From: Streptomyces rubellomurinus
Lineage (GTDB): Bacteria; Actinomycetota; Actinomycetes; Streptomycetales; Streptomycetaceae
DNA length: 64,000 nucleotides
Reading direction: 5' to 3'
Assembly: GCF_000961885.1 (NCBI RefSeq)
Contig: NZ_JZKH01000033.1
Location: 17,018-81,017, forward strand
Part shown: positions 42,181 to 50,558 of the stretch, piece by piece
Layout: each line of letters starts with the position of its first letter
Position numbering within the stretch: position 1 is the stretch's first letter
Made by a program: the position numbers and the translations under genes
Notes under the pieces: generated by a model
The model's database searches: none
Told to the model about the DNA's origin: nothing
Seen by the model: the letters and a program-made list of their open reading frames with translations, nothing else

Positions 42181-43173
42181 TCAGTTCGCCTCGGGCCCGA
42201 AGCGCCGCTTGTACGCAGACGGCGTGATGCCCGTCCCGCGGCGCATCAGGGCGCGCAGATTGGCCGCGGTGCCCAGCCCGCTCAGCCGTGCGACGACCTC
42301 GAAGCGTGACTCGCCCCGCTCGATCAGTCGGCAGGCCAGGGCGAGCCGTTCCCCCGTGAGCCACCTCAGCGGGGTCGTTCCCAGCTGTGCCCGGAAGCGG
42401 CGGTGCAGTGTCGCCGGGCTGACCGCCGCCCGCGCCGCGAGGTCGGCGATCGTGAGCGGCGAGTCGAGGTGTTCCTGCGCCCAGGCCAGGACCGGTGCCA
42501 GGGACTGGTCGGGGAGGTCGGGCACGGGGCGCTCGACGAACTGCCGCTGCCCGCCGTCGCGGTGCGCCGCGAAGACCAGTCGCCGGCTGACCGAGTTGGC
42601 GACCTCGGCACCGTGGTCGCGCCGGACCACGTGCAGCCCGAGGTCGAGTGCGGCCGCGCTCCCGGCGGCGGTGAGGATGTCACCGTCGTCCACGAACAGC
42701 ACGTCCGACTCTAGCCGGACGGCGGGGAAGCGGGAGCGGAAGGAGTCGGCCCACTGCCAGTGGGCCGTGGCCCGGCGCCCGTCGAGGACACCGGCCTCGG
42801 CGAGGGTGAAGGCCCCGCTGCAGAAGCCGATCAGGCGAGCGCCGCGCGCGTGCGCCCGTGCGATGGCGTCGAGCACCGCGGGCCGGCGGGGCACCTCCAC
42901 ATCGGGGCGGTTGGGGACGATCAGGGTGTCCGCCGTCTCGGCCGCCTCCAGGCCGGCGACCCCGGTGAGGGTGAAGAAGCCGTCCCGCATCGCGGTCGAC
43001 GGCTCGGGGGAGCAGAGCCGGAAGTCGTAGAGCTCGCGGCCGATCTCCGGCCTGCGCAGGCCGAAGACCTCGGTCGCGCAGCCGAGCTCGAACGGGTTCG
43101 AGTTCTCGTCCACGATCACGACCACCCGGTGGGCGCCCGCCTCACGAGCCCGTTGCGAGGATTCTTTCGCCAT
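42181..43173 (-). CDS. GlxA-type transcriptional regulator (DJ-1/PfpI + AraC)
   Basis: 330 aa. The DJ-1/PfpI-like domain (about 15-190) has VVVIVDENSNPFELGCATEV and the nucleophile-elbow LIGFCSGAFTLAEAG. The AraC DNA-binding domain (about 225-325) has TIADLAARAAVSPATLHRRF and ITPSAYKRRFGP. Such proteins regulate catabolic genes by sensing small molecules. The ATG at 43173 is used. It is divergent from a cupin gene, its likely target. Confidence 0.9.
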   Translation of the reverse strand: MAKESSQRAREAGAHRVVVIVDENSNPFELGCATEVFGLRRPEIGRELYDFRLCSPEPSTAMRDGFFTLTGVAGLEAAETADTLIVPNRPDVEVPRRPAVLDAIARAHARGARLIGFCSGAFTLAEAGVLDGRRATAHWQWADSFRSRFPAVRLESDVLFVDDGDILTAAGSAAALDLGLHVVRRDHGAEVANSVSRRLVFAAHRDGGQRQFVERPVPDLPDQSLAPVLAWAQEHLDSPLTIADLAARAAVSPATLHRRFRAQLGTTPLRWLTGERLALACRLIERGESRFEVVARLSGLGTAANLRALMRRGTGITPSAYKRRFGPEAN

Positions 43174-43225
43174 GTGCAATTCCTAGCACTCACGCCGCCC
43201 GTGCGAGGCGGCCGAGGATGAGGCC

Positions 43226-43621
43226 ATGAGCAACCAGCCGATCCTTATCTCCCAGGCCTTGGCCTCCTTCGACGCGCTGTGGAGTCCGCGCATCGTCACC
43301 CGCGTCAACGACTACGACGTCCGGGTCGCGAAGGTCGAGGGCGAGCACATCTGGCACGCCCACGACGACACCGACGAGTTCTTCCTGGTGCTGGACGGGG
43401 AGCTGCACATCTCCCTGCGCGGGCCCGAGGGCGAGCGCACCGTCCGGCTGCCGAAGGGGGCGGTCTTCACCGTGCCCGCGGGTACCGAGCACCGGCCGTT
43501 CGCGCCGTCCGGCGCCGCGATCCTCATGTTCGAGCCGACCGGCACGCCGACCGTGGGCGACCGCCACGACGAGGTCCCCGCCCATGTGGACGCGACGACC
43601 GGACACGTCCTCGACGTCTGA
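43226..43621 (+). CDS. Cupin-domain protein, 131 aa
   Basis: Single cupin barrel with metal-binding motif 1 HIWHAHDDTDEFFLVLDGEL (His, His, Glu) and motif 2 PAGTEHRPFAP (His). All four ligands are in place, so it probably binds a metal. Length and ending match small mannose-6-phosphate-isomerase-like cupins. Starts opposite the GlxA-type regulator, 53 bp away, with GAGGATGAGG as ribosome site. Confidence 0.85.
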   Translation: MSNQPILISQALASFDALWSPRIVTRVNDYDVRVAKVEGEHIWHAHDDTDEFFLVLDGELHISLRGPEGERTVRLPKGAVFTVPAGTEHRPFAPSGAAILMFEPTGTPTVGDRHDEVPAHVDATTGHVLDV

Positions 43622-43637
43622 GCGACTCCCCGGGGGC

Positions 43638-44321
43638 TCAGGGCGGGCCGAGGGCGTCGCAGACCGTGCTGGTCGTCCAGCAGGGCGCGGCGCCCGGCCG
43701 GGTGGCGAGGTAGGCGGCGGTGCGCCAGGGGCCCCAGCGGTGGACGCGGACGAGAGCGGTGGCGATGTTCCGGAGGTAGGCCGGGCTGGGCGGGTTGAGG
43801 AGGGCCGCGGCCCCGGCGAGGTCCCAGGGGGCGGTGAAGGTGAGCAGGGGGTGTCCGTCGAGGTCGCCCGGACGGAGGAGGGTCTCGTAACGCCCGGGGC
43901 CGAGACGGTGGCGCCCGGTGGCGAGGACGGGCCCGAGGTCGAGGTCCGTACCGGGGCTGCGGCGCATCTCCTGGGCGGCGATGTCGCTGAACTGGCCGGC
44001 GGTGATCAGGTACGCCGCGCAGGCCGTCCACCCGGGGGCGTGCGGGTCGTAGAACGCGCGTCCGCCGCCCCAGAGGGTGGAGGTGGTGGCGAAGTAGAGG
44101 GTGCCGGGCAGGGTGGTGGTCGTCCGGCGGCGCGGCGGGCGGGGGTCGCGGCAGCCCGGGTGGGCGAGGGCGGCGCCGGGGGGCCTGCCGCCGCGCAGGT
44201 AGCGGGCGAGGCGGTCGGGGTTCAGGTTCGAGCCGTACGCGGCGTACCAGACGAGTCGCTCTCCGGGCCCGTCCGGGTGCCCGGCGCACGGGGCGGTGGG
44301 ACGGCTCGGGAAGGCGCTCAC
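43638..44321 (-). CDS. Gamma-glutamylcyclotransferase-fold protein
   Basis: 227 aa. It contains WYAAYGSNLNPDRLARYL, the YGSNL signature of the gamma-glutamylcyclotransferase-like fold, then TLYFATTSTLWGGGRAFYD. The acidic catalytic Glu expected mid-chain is not certain: VYxE-like motifs are replaced by AAYLITAGQFSD. The GTG at 44321 overlaps the stop of the PEP-mutase-like gene (GTGA). It may act on a related metabolite. Confidence 0.75.
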   Translation of the reverse strand: MSAFPSRPTAPCAGHPDGPGERLVWYAAYGSNLNPDRLARYLRGGRPPGAALAHPGCRDPRPPRRRTTTTLPGTLYFATTSTLWGGGRAFYDPHAPGWTACAAYLITAGQFSDIAAQEMRRSPGTDLDLGPVLATGRHRLGPGRYETLLRPGDLDGHPLLTFTAPWDLAGAAALLNPPSPAYLRNIATALVRVHRWGPWRTAAYLATRPGAAPCWTTSTVCDALGPP

Positions 44322-45142
44322 CGAGGCGGGGCGGTGTCCGTCAGGAGCCGGTTGAGTTCCTGGTAGGGGATGGTCTCCGCCAGTGACGCGTAGGTCCCGG
44401 TCGTGGCCAGCTCCTCGGCGGCCCGCCGGACCAGGGCGTAGACGGCCGCGGCGATGTTGGAGCCGAGGCTGACGCGGGCGACGCCCAGGGCCGCGAGTTC
44501 GGCGACGCTCGGCGCGCCGGCGGCCGCCAGGACGTTCACCGGCGCGGCGATCCCCCGGGTCAGCGACGCCACGTCGTCGGGGGTGGTCGCGAAGGGCACG
44601 AAGATCCCGCTGGCCCCCGCCTCCAGGTAGCGCGCCGCTCGGGCGAGCGTCTCGTCGAGGCGGCCCTCGGGCTCGCCGATCCCCTTGAAGTACACGTCGG
44701 TGCGCGCGTTGATGTAGAGCGGGACGGCGGCCCGGTCGGCGGCGTGGCGCGCCGCCGCGAGCCGCTCGGCGAAGTCGGCCGGGTGCCGGTCGCCGTCCTC
44801 GATGTTGATGCCGACCGCGCCGGCCTCGATGACGGCCTCGACGGTGTCGGCCACCTCCTCGGGCGTGGCACCGAAGCCGCCTTCGACGTCGACGGTCACG
44901 GGGACGTCGAGGGCGCGGGCGACGCGGCGGATCAGCGCGAGCGCGTCGGCCCGGTCGAGGCGGTCGCCGTCCGGGGCGCCGAGCGCCCACGCCACGCCCG
45001 CACTCGTGGTGGCGACGGCCGGAGCGCCGGTGGCGGCGACGACGCGGGCACCGGCGACGTCCCAGACGTTGGCCAGGACGAGCGGGCTCCCGGGAACGTG
45101 CAGCTCACGGAAACGGACGGCTTTGTCACGCTGCGAGGCCAT
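44318..45142 (-). CDS. Isocitrate lyase / PEP mutase superfamily protein
   Basis: 274 aa. A TIM barrel containing VLANVWDVAGARVVAATGAP, VTVDVEGGFG (metal Asp/Glu), and AVGINIEDGD. The KKCGH loop of isocitrate lyase is missing; the ISD-like region reads YINARTDVYFKG. This fits the oxaloacetate decarboxylase / carboxyphosphonoenolpyruvate-mutase-like branch in many soil bacteria. The ATG at 45142 follows a TATGGCCTC context. Translationally coupled to the downstream cyclotransferase-like gene. Confidence 0.85.
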   Translation of the reverse strand: MASQRDKAVRFRELHVPGSPLVLANVWDVAGARVVAATGAPAVATTSAGVAWALGAPDGDRLDRADALALIRRVARALDVPVTVDVEGGFGATPEEVADTVEAVIEAGAVGINIEDGDRHPADFAERLAAARHAADRAAVPLYINARTDVYFKGIGEPEGRLDETLARAARYLEAGASGIFVPFATTPDDVASLTRGIAAPVNVLAAAGAPSVAELAALGVARVSLGSNIAAAVYALVRRAAEELATTGTYASLAETIPYQELNRLLTDTAPPR

Positions 45143-45414
45143 ACCCCGAGCCAACCACGCCCACCCCCCACGGACCACCCGAACCGGCGCCGGGGCGCCC
45201 GAGGCCCGATCGCGGGCCGATCCAGCGGGTGTACGAGGCGGTGCGGGCGGTAGCCGCACGCGTGGCGCGCGATCGGCGTACTGAGTAGACCCCGCTGGAT
45301 CCCGGCCCCACGGCCGCGGCGGAATCCGGTTGCACGGGCGGGGTGGTGGGTGGTGGTGTGGCCGGGCGCGGCCCGGGCCGGGGCGCGCTGCTGCTGAGGC
45401 TTCGGGGAGGACGG

Positions 45415-45978
45415 ATGGACATCGTCTCGTTGGTTCCGGTGACCACGGACCGGCTGGTGCTGCGCCCGTTCGCGGCGGGGGACGCGGCCGACGTGTTCGC
45501 GTACCAGGGGCTGGAGTCGGTGGCGCGTTACCTGTACCGCGAGCCGTACTCGCGCGAGCGCTGCGAGGAGTTGGTGGCTTCCCGGGCGCGGTGTCTCTCC
45601 TGGGGCGAGGAGGGGGACGCGCTGGCGCTGGCGGTGTGCCGGCGCGGGCTGCCGGGGGTGGTGGGGGAGGTGTCGCTGAAGGTGGCGTCGGCGTATGCGC
45701 GGCAGGCGGAGATCGGGTGGTCGCTGCATCCGGACCACGAGGGCCACGGGTACGCGACGGAGGCGGCCTCGGCCCTCGCGGCGCTGGCGTTCGACGCGCT
45801 GGGCGTGCACCGGGTGTTCGCGCGCTTGGACGTGGAGAACGCGGGGTCGGTGGGCGTGTGCGAGCGGCTGGGGATGCGCCGGGAGGCGCACCTGGTGGAG
45901 AACGACCTTGACGTGGACGGGCGGCGCTGGGGCAGCGAGTACGTGTACGCGGCGCTCGCGCGTGACCTGAGGCGCTGA
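45415..45978 (+). CDS. GNAT-family N-acetyltransferase (RimJ/RimL-like)
   Basis: 187 aa. Begins TTDRLVLRPFAAGDAADVFA and has the acetyl-CoA loop region IGWSLHPDHEGHGYATEAAS (QxxGxG/A form) followed by VHRVFARLDVENAGSVGVCE and LGMRREAHL. This is the ribosomal-protein/aminoglycoside-type GNAT class; the acceptor is unknown. GGGGAGGA ribosome site at suitable spacing. Ends before a perfect hairpin. Confidence 0.92.
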   Translation: MDIVSLVPVTTDRLVLRPFAAGDAADVFAYQGLESVARYLYREPYSRERCEELVASRARCLSWGEEGDALALAVCRRGLPGVVGEVSLKVASAYARQAEIGWSLHPDHEGHGYATEAASALAALAFDALGVHRVFARLDVENAGSVGVCERLGMRREAHLVENDLDVDGRRWGSEYVYAALARDLRR

Positions 45979-46032
45979 GGTGCTGAGACCGCAGCGGAAG
46001 CGGGGCCCGTGCTCGGGCGTGGACGGCCTCGC

Positions 46033-46071
46033 TGTGCGCGAGAAGTCGGCGGGGCCGACTTCTCGCGCACA
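46033..46071. terminator. Bidirectional hairpin terminator
   Basis: Perfect 18-bp stem (46033-46050 with 46054-46071), 3-nt loop, between the convergent GNAT and carbonic anhydrase genes. Confidence 0.85.
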
Positions 46072-46103
46072 CGGCCCGCTCACCGCTGCCCGGTGCGTGG
46101 GGG

Positions 46104-46724
46104 TCAGGTGAGGCTGTGGCCGGTGATGAGGCGGGCCTGGCCGTCGTGCAGGCGGTAGGACAGGCCGACGACGGCGACCTTGCCGCCGGCGGCGCGGGTG
46201 GCGAGCAGGTGGGAGCGTTCGAGGAGGAGGTCGACGGTCTGGCGGATGTGTTCGTCGACGATGGCGTCGGGGTCCTCGATGCCGGCGGCCCGTGCGGCGA
46301 GCACGCTGGGTGTGACGCGCTCGACGACGTCGCGGACGAAGCCGCCGGGGAGCTGTCCTTGCTCGAGGGAGTCGAGCGCGGCGGCGACGGCTCCGCAGGA
46401 GTCGTGGCCGAGGACGACGACGAGCGGGCAGTCCAGGACGCTGACTCCGTATTCGATGCTGCCGAGCGCCTCGGCGCCGGTGACGTGCCCGGCGGTGCGG
46501 ACGACGAACAGGTCGCCCAGCCCCTGGTCGAAGATGATCTCCGCGGCCAGTCGGGAGTCGGAGCAGCCGAACAGGACCGCGAAGGGGCGCTGGGCGGGGG
46601 CGAGTGCGGCACGCCGGCCGGCGTCCTGGTTGGGGTGTTCGGGCTTGCCGGCGACGAACCGGGCGTTGCCTTCCAGGAGTGCCTGCAGGGCCTCGGCGGG
46701 GCCGGGTATGGGGGAGGGGGTCAT
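46104..46724 (-). CDS. Beta-carbonic anhydrase
   Basis: 206 aa. Zinc ligands C54 (LFGCSDSR, with the D56-R58 dyad), H107 and C110 (VVLGHDSCGAV) are conserved. The enzyme interconverts CO2 and bicarbonate in the cytosol. The family often sits beside SulP transporters, but not here. The ATG at 46724 is favoured because TAGGGT lies 7 nt upstream, so the message is likely leaderless; the GTG at 46733 would fall inside that arrangement. Confidence 0.95.
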   Translation of the reverse strand: MTPSPIPGPAEALQALLEGNARFVAGKPEHPNQDAGRRAALAPAQRPFAVLFGCSDSRLAAEIIFDQGLGDLFVVRTAGHVTGAEALGSIEYGVSVLDCPLVVVLGHDSCGAVAAALDSLEQGQLPGGFVRDVVERVTPSVLAARAAGIEDPDAIVDEHIRQTVDLLLERSHLLATRAAGGKVAVVGLSYRLHDGQARLITGHSLT

Positions 46725-46731
46725 GGTCACC

Positions 46732-46737
46732 ACCCTA
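46732..46737 (-). promoter_or_regulatory. Leaderless -10 box TAGGGT of carbonic anhydrase gene
   Basis: Minus-strand TAGGGT, 7 nt before ATG 46724. No -35 consensus is seen. Confidence 0.5.
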
Positions 46738-46809
46738 GATCGGGGTGCCCGGCCCCGGCGGGGCGACCCCGTGGTCGGGGGCAGGGTGGTGGGTGTCGGG
46801 GCGGTTCGC

Positions 46810-46815
46810 TAGCGT
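46810..46815 (+). promoter_or_regulatory. Leaderless -10 box TAGCGT of the AraC gene
   Basis: TAGCGT then 7 nt then GTG at 46823. The same box and spacing precede the following VOC gene. Confidence 0.5.
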
Positions 46816-46822
46816 GGTGTCC

Positions 46823-47254
46823 GTGGCGGCCCGGGTGTCTTTGGATGATCTTGTTCGGTTGCGTCAGGCTCGTGACCGCATGGACCGCGACTACGACCAG
46901 CCGCTGGACGTGGCTGCGCTGGCCGCGGCCGCCCTCATGTCCTCGGGGCACTTCTCTCGCAGCTTCCGTGCCGCGTACGGCGAGACGCCGTACAGCTACC
47001 TGATGACGCGCCGCATCGAGCGGGCGAAGGCCCTGCTGCGTCGGGGGGACCTGTCGGTCACGGAGGTGTGCATGGCGGTCGGCTGCACGTCGCTGGGATC
47101 CTTCAGCGCCCGTTTCACGGAGCTCGTGGGTGAGAGTCCCAGCGCCTACCGCGCCCGTGACCACCGGGGCGGCGCCGCGATCCCCGCGTGCGTCGCCAAG
47201 GTCGCCACCCGTCCGGGCCGCCGGCCCCGCCCGGGACTGCCGGGCCTGCCGTAG
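46823..47254 (+). CDS. AraC-family regulator (short)
   Basis: 143 aa consisting essentially of the DNA-binding domain: two HTH units, PLDVAALAAAALMSSGHFSR and DLSVTEVCMAVGCTSLGSFS, with the conserved RFTELVGESPSAYRAR. There is no ligand domain. The GTG at 46823 is taken from the TAGCGT-N7 pattern. Short AraC proteins of this type are regularly found directly beside a VOC gene in actinobacteria, as here. Confidence 0.88.
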   Translation: MAARVSLDDLVRLRQARDRMDRDYDQPLDVAALAAAALMSSGHFSRSFRAAYGETPYSYLMTRRIERAKALLRRGDLSVTEVCMAVGCTSLGSFSARFTELVGESPSAYRARDHRGGAAIPACVAKVATRPGRRPRPGLPGLP

Positions 47255-47257
47255 CGT
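47252..47257 (+). promoter_or_regulatory. Leaderless -10 box TAGCGT of the VOC gene
   Basis: TAGCGT then 7 nt then ATG at 47265; the hexamer overlaps the AraC stop codon (TAG). Confidence 0.5.
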
Positions 47258-47264
47258 GGGCGTC

Positions 47265-47681
47265 ATGAGCATCCAACTCGCCCAGTGCTTCATCGCCGTC
47301 GACGACCACGACCGGGCCCTGGCCTTCTACCGTGACGTGCTCGGATTCGAGGTCCGCAACGACGTCGGCTTCGAGGGCATGCGATGGGTCACCGTCGGTT
47401 CGCCCGAGCAGCCCGGCGTGGAGATCGTCCTCGAACCGCCGCTCGCCGATCCCCACGCCAGTGCCGAGGACCGCCGCGCCGCCGCCGAACTCCTGGCCAA
47501 GGGCCTGCTGCGCGGTGTCATCTTCCGCACGGACGACTGCGACGCCACCTTCGAGCGCATCCGCGCTGCCGGTGCCGAGGTCCTGCAGGAGCCGATGGAC
47601 CAGCCCTACGGTGTGCGGGACTGCGCCTTCCGCGATCCCGCGGGCAACATGCTGCGCTTCAACCAGGCGCGCACGGCGTAG
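47265..47681 (+). CDS. VOC-family protein (glyoxalase-like)
   Basis: 138 aa. Two VOC units: QCFIAVDDHDRALAFYRDVL then GFEVRNDVGFEG, and VIFRTDDCDATFERIRAAGA then YGVRDCAFRDPAGNMLRFNQ. The glyoxalase-like metal pattern is partly kept (His is replaced by Gln/Cys in the first unit), so it may not bind metal. It starts 11 bp after the AraC stop but has its own TAGCGT-type promoter. Confidence 0.9.
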   Translation: MSIQLAQCFIAVDDHDRALAFYRDVLGFEVRNDVGFEGMRWVTVGSPEQPGVEIVLEPPLADPHASAEDRRAAAELLAKGLLRGVIFRTDDCDATFERIRAAGAEVLQEPMDQPYGVRDCAFRDPAGNMLRFNQARTA

Positions 47682-47774
47682 CCGCCCCGAACCCCGACCC
47701 CGGCCCCCGAACCCGGCCCCCGGCCGTGGCCGTAGCGCGGACGGCGCCCGTCCTGTCGTGTGGTGGCGGTTCCG

Positions 47775-48281
47775 TCAGGGTGACGGGCGCCGGCGTGCGG
47801 TATCCCGGCGGGCGATGACGTCCATGAGTTCGTTGACGGTGTCGAGTCCTTCCGGGGACAGTTCGATGGCCCGTAGGGCCAGTGAGCGCACTCCCGCGTC
47901 GCGCAGGGCGGCCAGGAGTGCGAGTTCTCTGGCGATCTGGGTGCCTTGTTGTTCGTCGAAGAAGTAGGCCGGTGGCACCTGGAAGAACCGTGCGAGTGCT
48001 TCCAGGTGGCGTTTGGTGGGGTTGTCCCGCCGCCCGGTGCGCAGTTGCCACAGGTAGGTGGTGGAGAACGATTCCCCGGTCGCCTCCCGGCAGGCCCGTG
48101 CGACTTCCTCGTTGGTGTACTGCTCGCGGTCGGGGCGGCGGACGGTGTGGAACAGTGCCTCGATCCTGGCCGCGAGCGCACCCGCCTGCGCCGCCTGGGT
48201 GCTTGTCCGTACGGCTGTCCTCGCTGCGGCGGTTTCCTGTGCCGTCGCGGGCTTGAGGCCCGTTTTGTCTGGCTTCGCCAT
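47775..48281 (-). CDS. XRE-type HTH regulator
   Basis: 168 aa. A basic N-terminus is followed by an HTH in which the helices YTNEEVARACREATGESFSTTY and NPTKRHLEALARFFQVPPAY are seen, the EspR/SinR-like arrangement with a C-terminal helical dimerisation part (ALLAALRDAGVRSLALRAIE). Mycobacterial EspR-like proteins bind DNA cooperatively. A GAGGAAGGCAGG ribosome site supports the ATG at 48281. The adjacent gap holds its promoter. Confidence 0.82.
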   Translation of the reverse strand: MAKPDKTGLKPATAQETAAARTAVRTSTQAAQAGALAARIEALFHTVRRPDREQYTNEEVARACREATGESFSTTYLWQLRTGRRDNPTKRHLEALARFFQVPPAYFFDEQQGTQIARELALLAALRDAGVRSLALRAIELSPEGLDTVNELMDVIARRDTARRRPSP

Positions 48282-48652
48282 GCCCTGCCTTCCTCGCCCC
48301 GTTCGGGCTCCCCGGCCGTTGCGGTCCGCTCCCCGCGGGGCCGACCGGGTCACGTCACGATAGCCCAAGCCCGTCAGCTGGTGTGGATGTTGAACCTGCC
48401 GGTGATCCGCGCCAGTTGGCCTGGGGTGTCGGCCGGCGTTCCGGAACGGGCGGCCGCGCGAATATATCTGATAGCTCGTCAAGTGCCGGGCGGGGTGCGC
48501 CGCGTGAGGGCGTGCGCGCCCCGCCGCCGGGGTCGGTCGGCCGCTGGTCGGCCGGTGACCGGCCGCCTCGCTGAGCCGTCGCGCCTCCCGTGTCCGTAGA
48601 GCAGGCGGGAGCGCGTCCGAGCGCGGCGCGCCGAGTGCGCTGGGAGGCGGGC
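48282..48652. other. 371-bp intergenic region with AT-rich core
   Basis: Between divergent genes. It contains GCGAATATATCTGATAGCT (about 48458-48476), the most AT-rich run in this part, and on the minus strand TTGACG (48478-48483). This is probably where the XRE and/or 131-aa gene promoters lie. No gene recognised. Confidence 0.4.
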
Positions 48653-49048
48653 ATGCTGAGGTATCACGGGCCGTGGCGGATCACCGTGCTGGGCAAGGAC
48701 ACCGACTTCGAGCAGCGCGTTCTCGTGCGCGGCCGCTACGGCACCCGCGTCCTGCCCGGCTGTGCCGGCGCCAGCCTCGTCGTCGACGAGGACAGCTGGA
48801 CCCTCGCCCTCGAACACCTTGCCCCCGGCCGCCTCTGGCGGCCGAACCTGCGCACCACTCCCGGCCCGCTGACCGACCGCGACGGCACCCCCTGCCAGGT
48901 GGTCACCAGCAACGACTGCCACCGGAGCGGCAAGCCCCTGGACTACGCCAATCTCGTCCTGCGCCTGGAACGCCTCGACACCGCCTCCGACACCCCCGGC
49001 ACCCCCGCCGGCCCGGCCCGCTCGCCCGGTCTACGTATCCGGTACTGA
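48653..49048 (+). CDS. Hypothetical protein, 131 aa
   Basis: Opens MLRYHGPWRITVLGKDTDFE and has alternating beta strands (RVLVRGRYGTRVLPGCAGAS, LVVDEDSWTLALEHL), then a Pro-rich tail. GGAGGCGGGC ribosome site. Nearly all codons end in G/C. No family recognised; the strand pattern suggests a small beta-barrel domain. Confidence 0.55.
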   Translation: MLRYHGPWRITVLGKDTDFEQRVLVRGRYGTRVLPGCAGASLVVDEDSWTLALEHLAPGRLWRPNLRTTPGPLTDRDGTPCQVVTSNDCHRSGKPLDYANLVLRLERLDTASDTPGTPAGPARSPGLRIRY

Positions 49049-49125
49049 TAGGTGACGGATTCGCGGGCCGCCCGCCGCCCCCTACCGTCGAGGGCATCAC
49101 CCCACGACACCCAGGGAGCATCCCG

Positions 49126-49458
49126 ATGACCGCCTACGCCGTCGCCCAGGTCCATGCCGTCAACCCCGGTCCCGACATCGTCGAGTACCTGCGGCGCATC
49201 GATGACACCCTCGACCCGTTCGGCGGGCGTTTCCTCGTCCACGGCGGCGACCGTCTGGACACCGTCGAGGGCACCTGGGGTGCCCTGGGCCTGATCCTCA
49301 TCGAGTTCCCCGACCACGACAGCGCCCTCGCCTGGTGGCACTCGCCCGCCTACCGGGACATCGCCCCGTTGCGTACGCGGAACATGCGGGCCGACATCGT
49401 CCTGGCACAGGGTGTGCCGGAGGGCTACCGGGCGGCCGATCACCTGGCCAAGCTCTGA
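49126..49458 (+). CDS. DUF1330-family protein
   Basis: 110 aa. Matches DUF1330 (a ferredoxin-like dimeric alpha-beta barrel): MTAYAVAQVHAVNPGPDIVE, RFLVHGGDRLDTVEG and LIEFPDHDSALAWWHSPAYR. Function unknown, typically a small cytosolic protein. GGGAGC ribosome site; TACCGT -10-like element about 40 nt upstream. Confidence 0.88.
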   Translation: MTAYAVAQVHAVNPGPDIVEYLRRIDDTLDPFGGRFLVHGGDRLDTVEGTWGALGLILIEFPDHDSALAWWHSPAYRDIAPLRTRNMRADIVLAQGVPEGYRAADHLAKL

Positions 49459-49467
49459 CGGCTGTGG

Positions 49468-50406
49468 TCAGGGACGGCGCAGGCGTTCGCGCCACCAGGT
49501 CACGGTGGCGGTGATCTGTTCCGTGACGGGCGTGGCCCGTGCGGTGAACGCCGCCTCGTAGGCGGAGCAGTCCATGACGAACGGGCCCTCGAACTGGTAG
49601 CGGACTTCGCGCAGTTCGCGCAGCAGCGGGGAGAACAGCCCGGCCGCGTTCAGCAGGGCCGGGGACAGGCGGCGTACCGTCGCCGGTTCGGCGTTCGCCT
49701 CGGTCGTGATGAGCTCGGCCATGTGACGGGCCGAGCGCGCCGGGGCGGTGGGCACGTGCCAGGCCCGTCCCCAGGCCCCTGGCTCGCTCGCGACCTCGGC
49801 CAGGGCCCGGGCGACGTCGGGCAGGTAGGTCCAGCTGTGCGGGGCGTCCGGGTCGCCGAGCACGGTCACGGCCCGGCCCCCCAGGAGCCGGGGTACGGCT
49901 CGGGCGGCGAGGTGGCCGCCGGTGGTGACACCGGGGCCGAAGAAGTCCGAGGCCCGAACCTCCACCGCGCGGATTCGTCCGGCCTCGTGGAGCGCCAGGG
50001 CGTGCTGCCACGCCGCCGCCCGGGCCCGTCCCTTCGTGCCGGTCGCGGCCAGGGGCAGGTCCTCGGTCATCGGCCCGGTGACGGGGCCGTAGCCGTACAG
50101 GTTGCCGAGCATCACCAGGACCGCGCCGCTGGTCTCGGCCGCCGTGCACAGCGACCGGGCCAGTGCCGGCCACTGCGTGCCCCACTGCGGCAGCGGCGGC
50201 GCCGCGCAGCTGTGGATGGCCGCTGCTCCGCGTGCGGCCTCCGTCAGGGCGCGGGCGTCGCGCGCGTCCAGCGCCACGTGCTCCACGCCCGGCGCGGCGG
50301 TGCCCCCGCTGCGGGTCACCACCCGGACCTCGTGCCCCCGTTCGGCCAGCAGGCGGGCGGTGGCGGCCCCGGCGGGCCCGTGTCCGACGACCAGATGAAA
50401 GCTCAC
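49468..50406 (-). CDS. NAD-dependent epimerase / NmrA-like reductase
   Basis: 312 aa. N-terminal Rossmann with GHGPAGAATARLLAERGHEV and NAD-binding Asp replaced by the ELVxxR-type RVVTRSGG, suggesting NADPH. Middle motif NLYGYGPVTGPMTED and a substrate area VRASDFFGPGV fit extended SDR epimerases, but the YxxxK is not clear. It lies tail-to-tail with DUF1330, which ends 10 bp away. The GTG at 50406 follows TAGGGT by 7 nt (leaderless). Confidence 0.8.
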   Translation of the reverse strand: MSFHLVVGHGPAGAATARLLAERGHEVRVVTRSGGTAAPGVEHVALDARDARALTEAARGAAAIHSCAAPPLPQWGTQWPALARSLCTAAETSGAVLVMLGNLYGYGPVTGPMTEDLPLAATGTKGRARAAAWQHALALHEAGRIRAVEVRASDFFGPGVTTGGHLAARAVPRLLGGRAVTVLGDPDAPHSWTYLPDVARALAEVASEPGAWGRAWHVPTAPARSARHMAELITTEANAEPATVRRLSPALLNAAGLFSPLLRELREVRYQFEGPFVMDCSAYEAAFTARATPVTEQITATVTWWRERLRRP

Positions 50407-50413
50407 CCGCCCC

Positions 50414-50419
50414 ACCCTA
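50414..50419 (-). promoter_or_regulatory. Leaderless -10 box TAGGGT of the epimerase-like gene
   Basis: Minus-strand TAGGGT 7 nt before GTG 50406. Confidence 0.5.
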
Positions 50420-50558
50420 GAAGGCCCCCGGCCCCACCCCGTACCCGGGCCCGCTCTCGCCCCGCGCCGCTCCTGTCCCGAGTGTGTGGTTCGGCTCGGG
50501 GCGTGGGCTTGTGTCAGGATGCCCCTCGTCCTGTGTGTCCTTGTCCGAGGAGTTGTTC

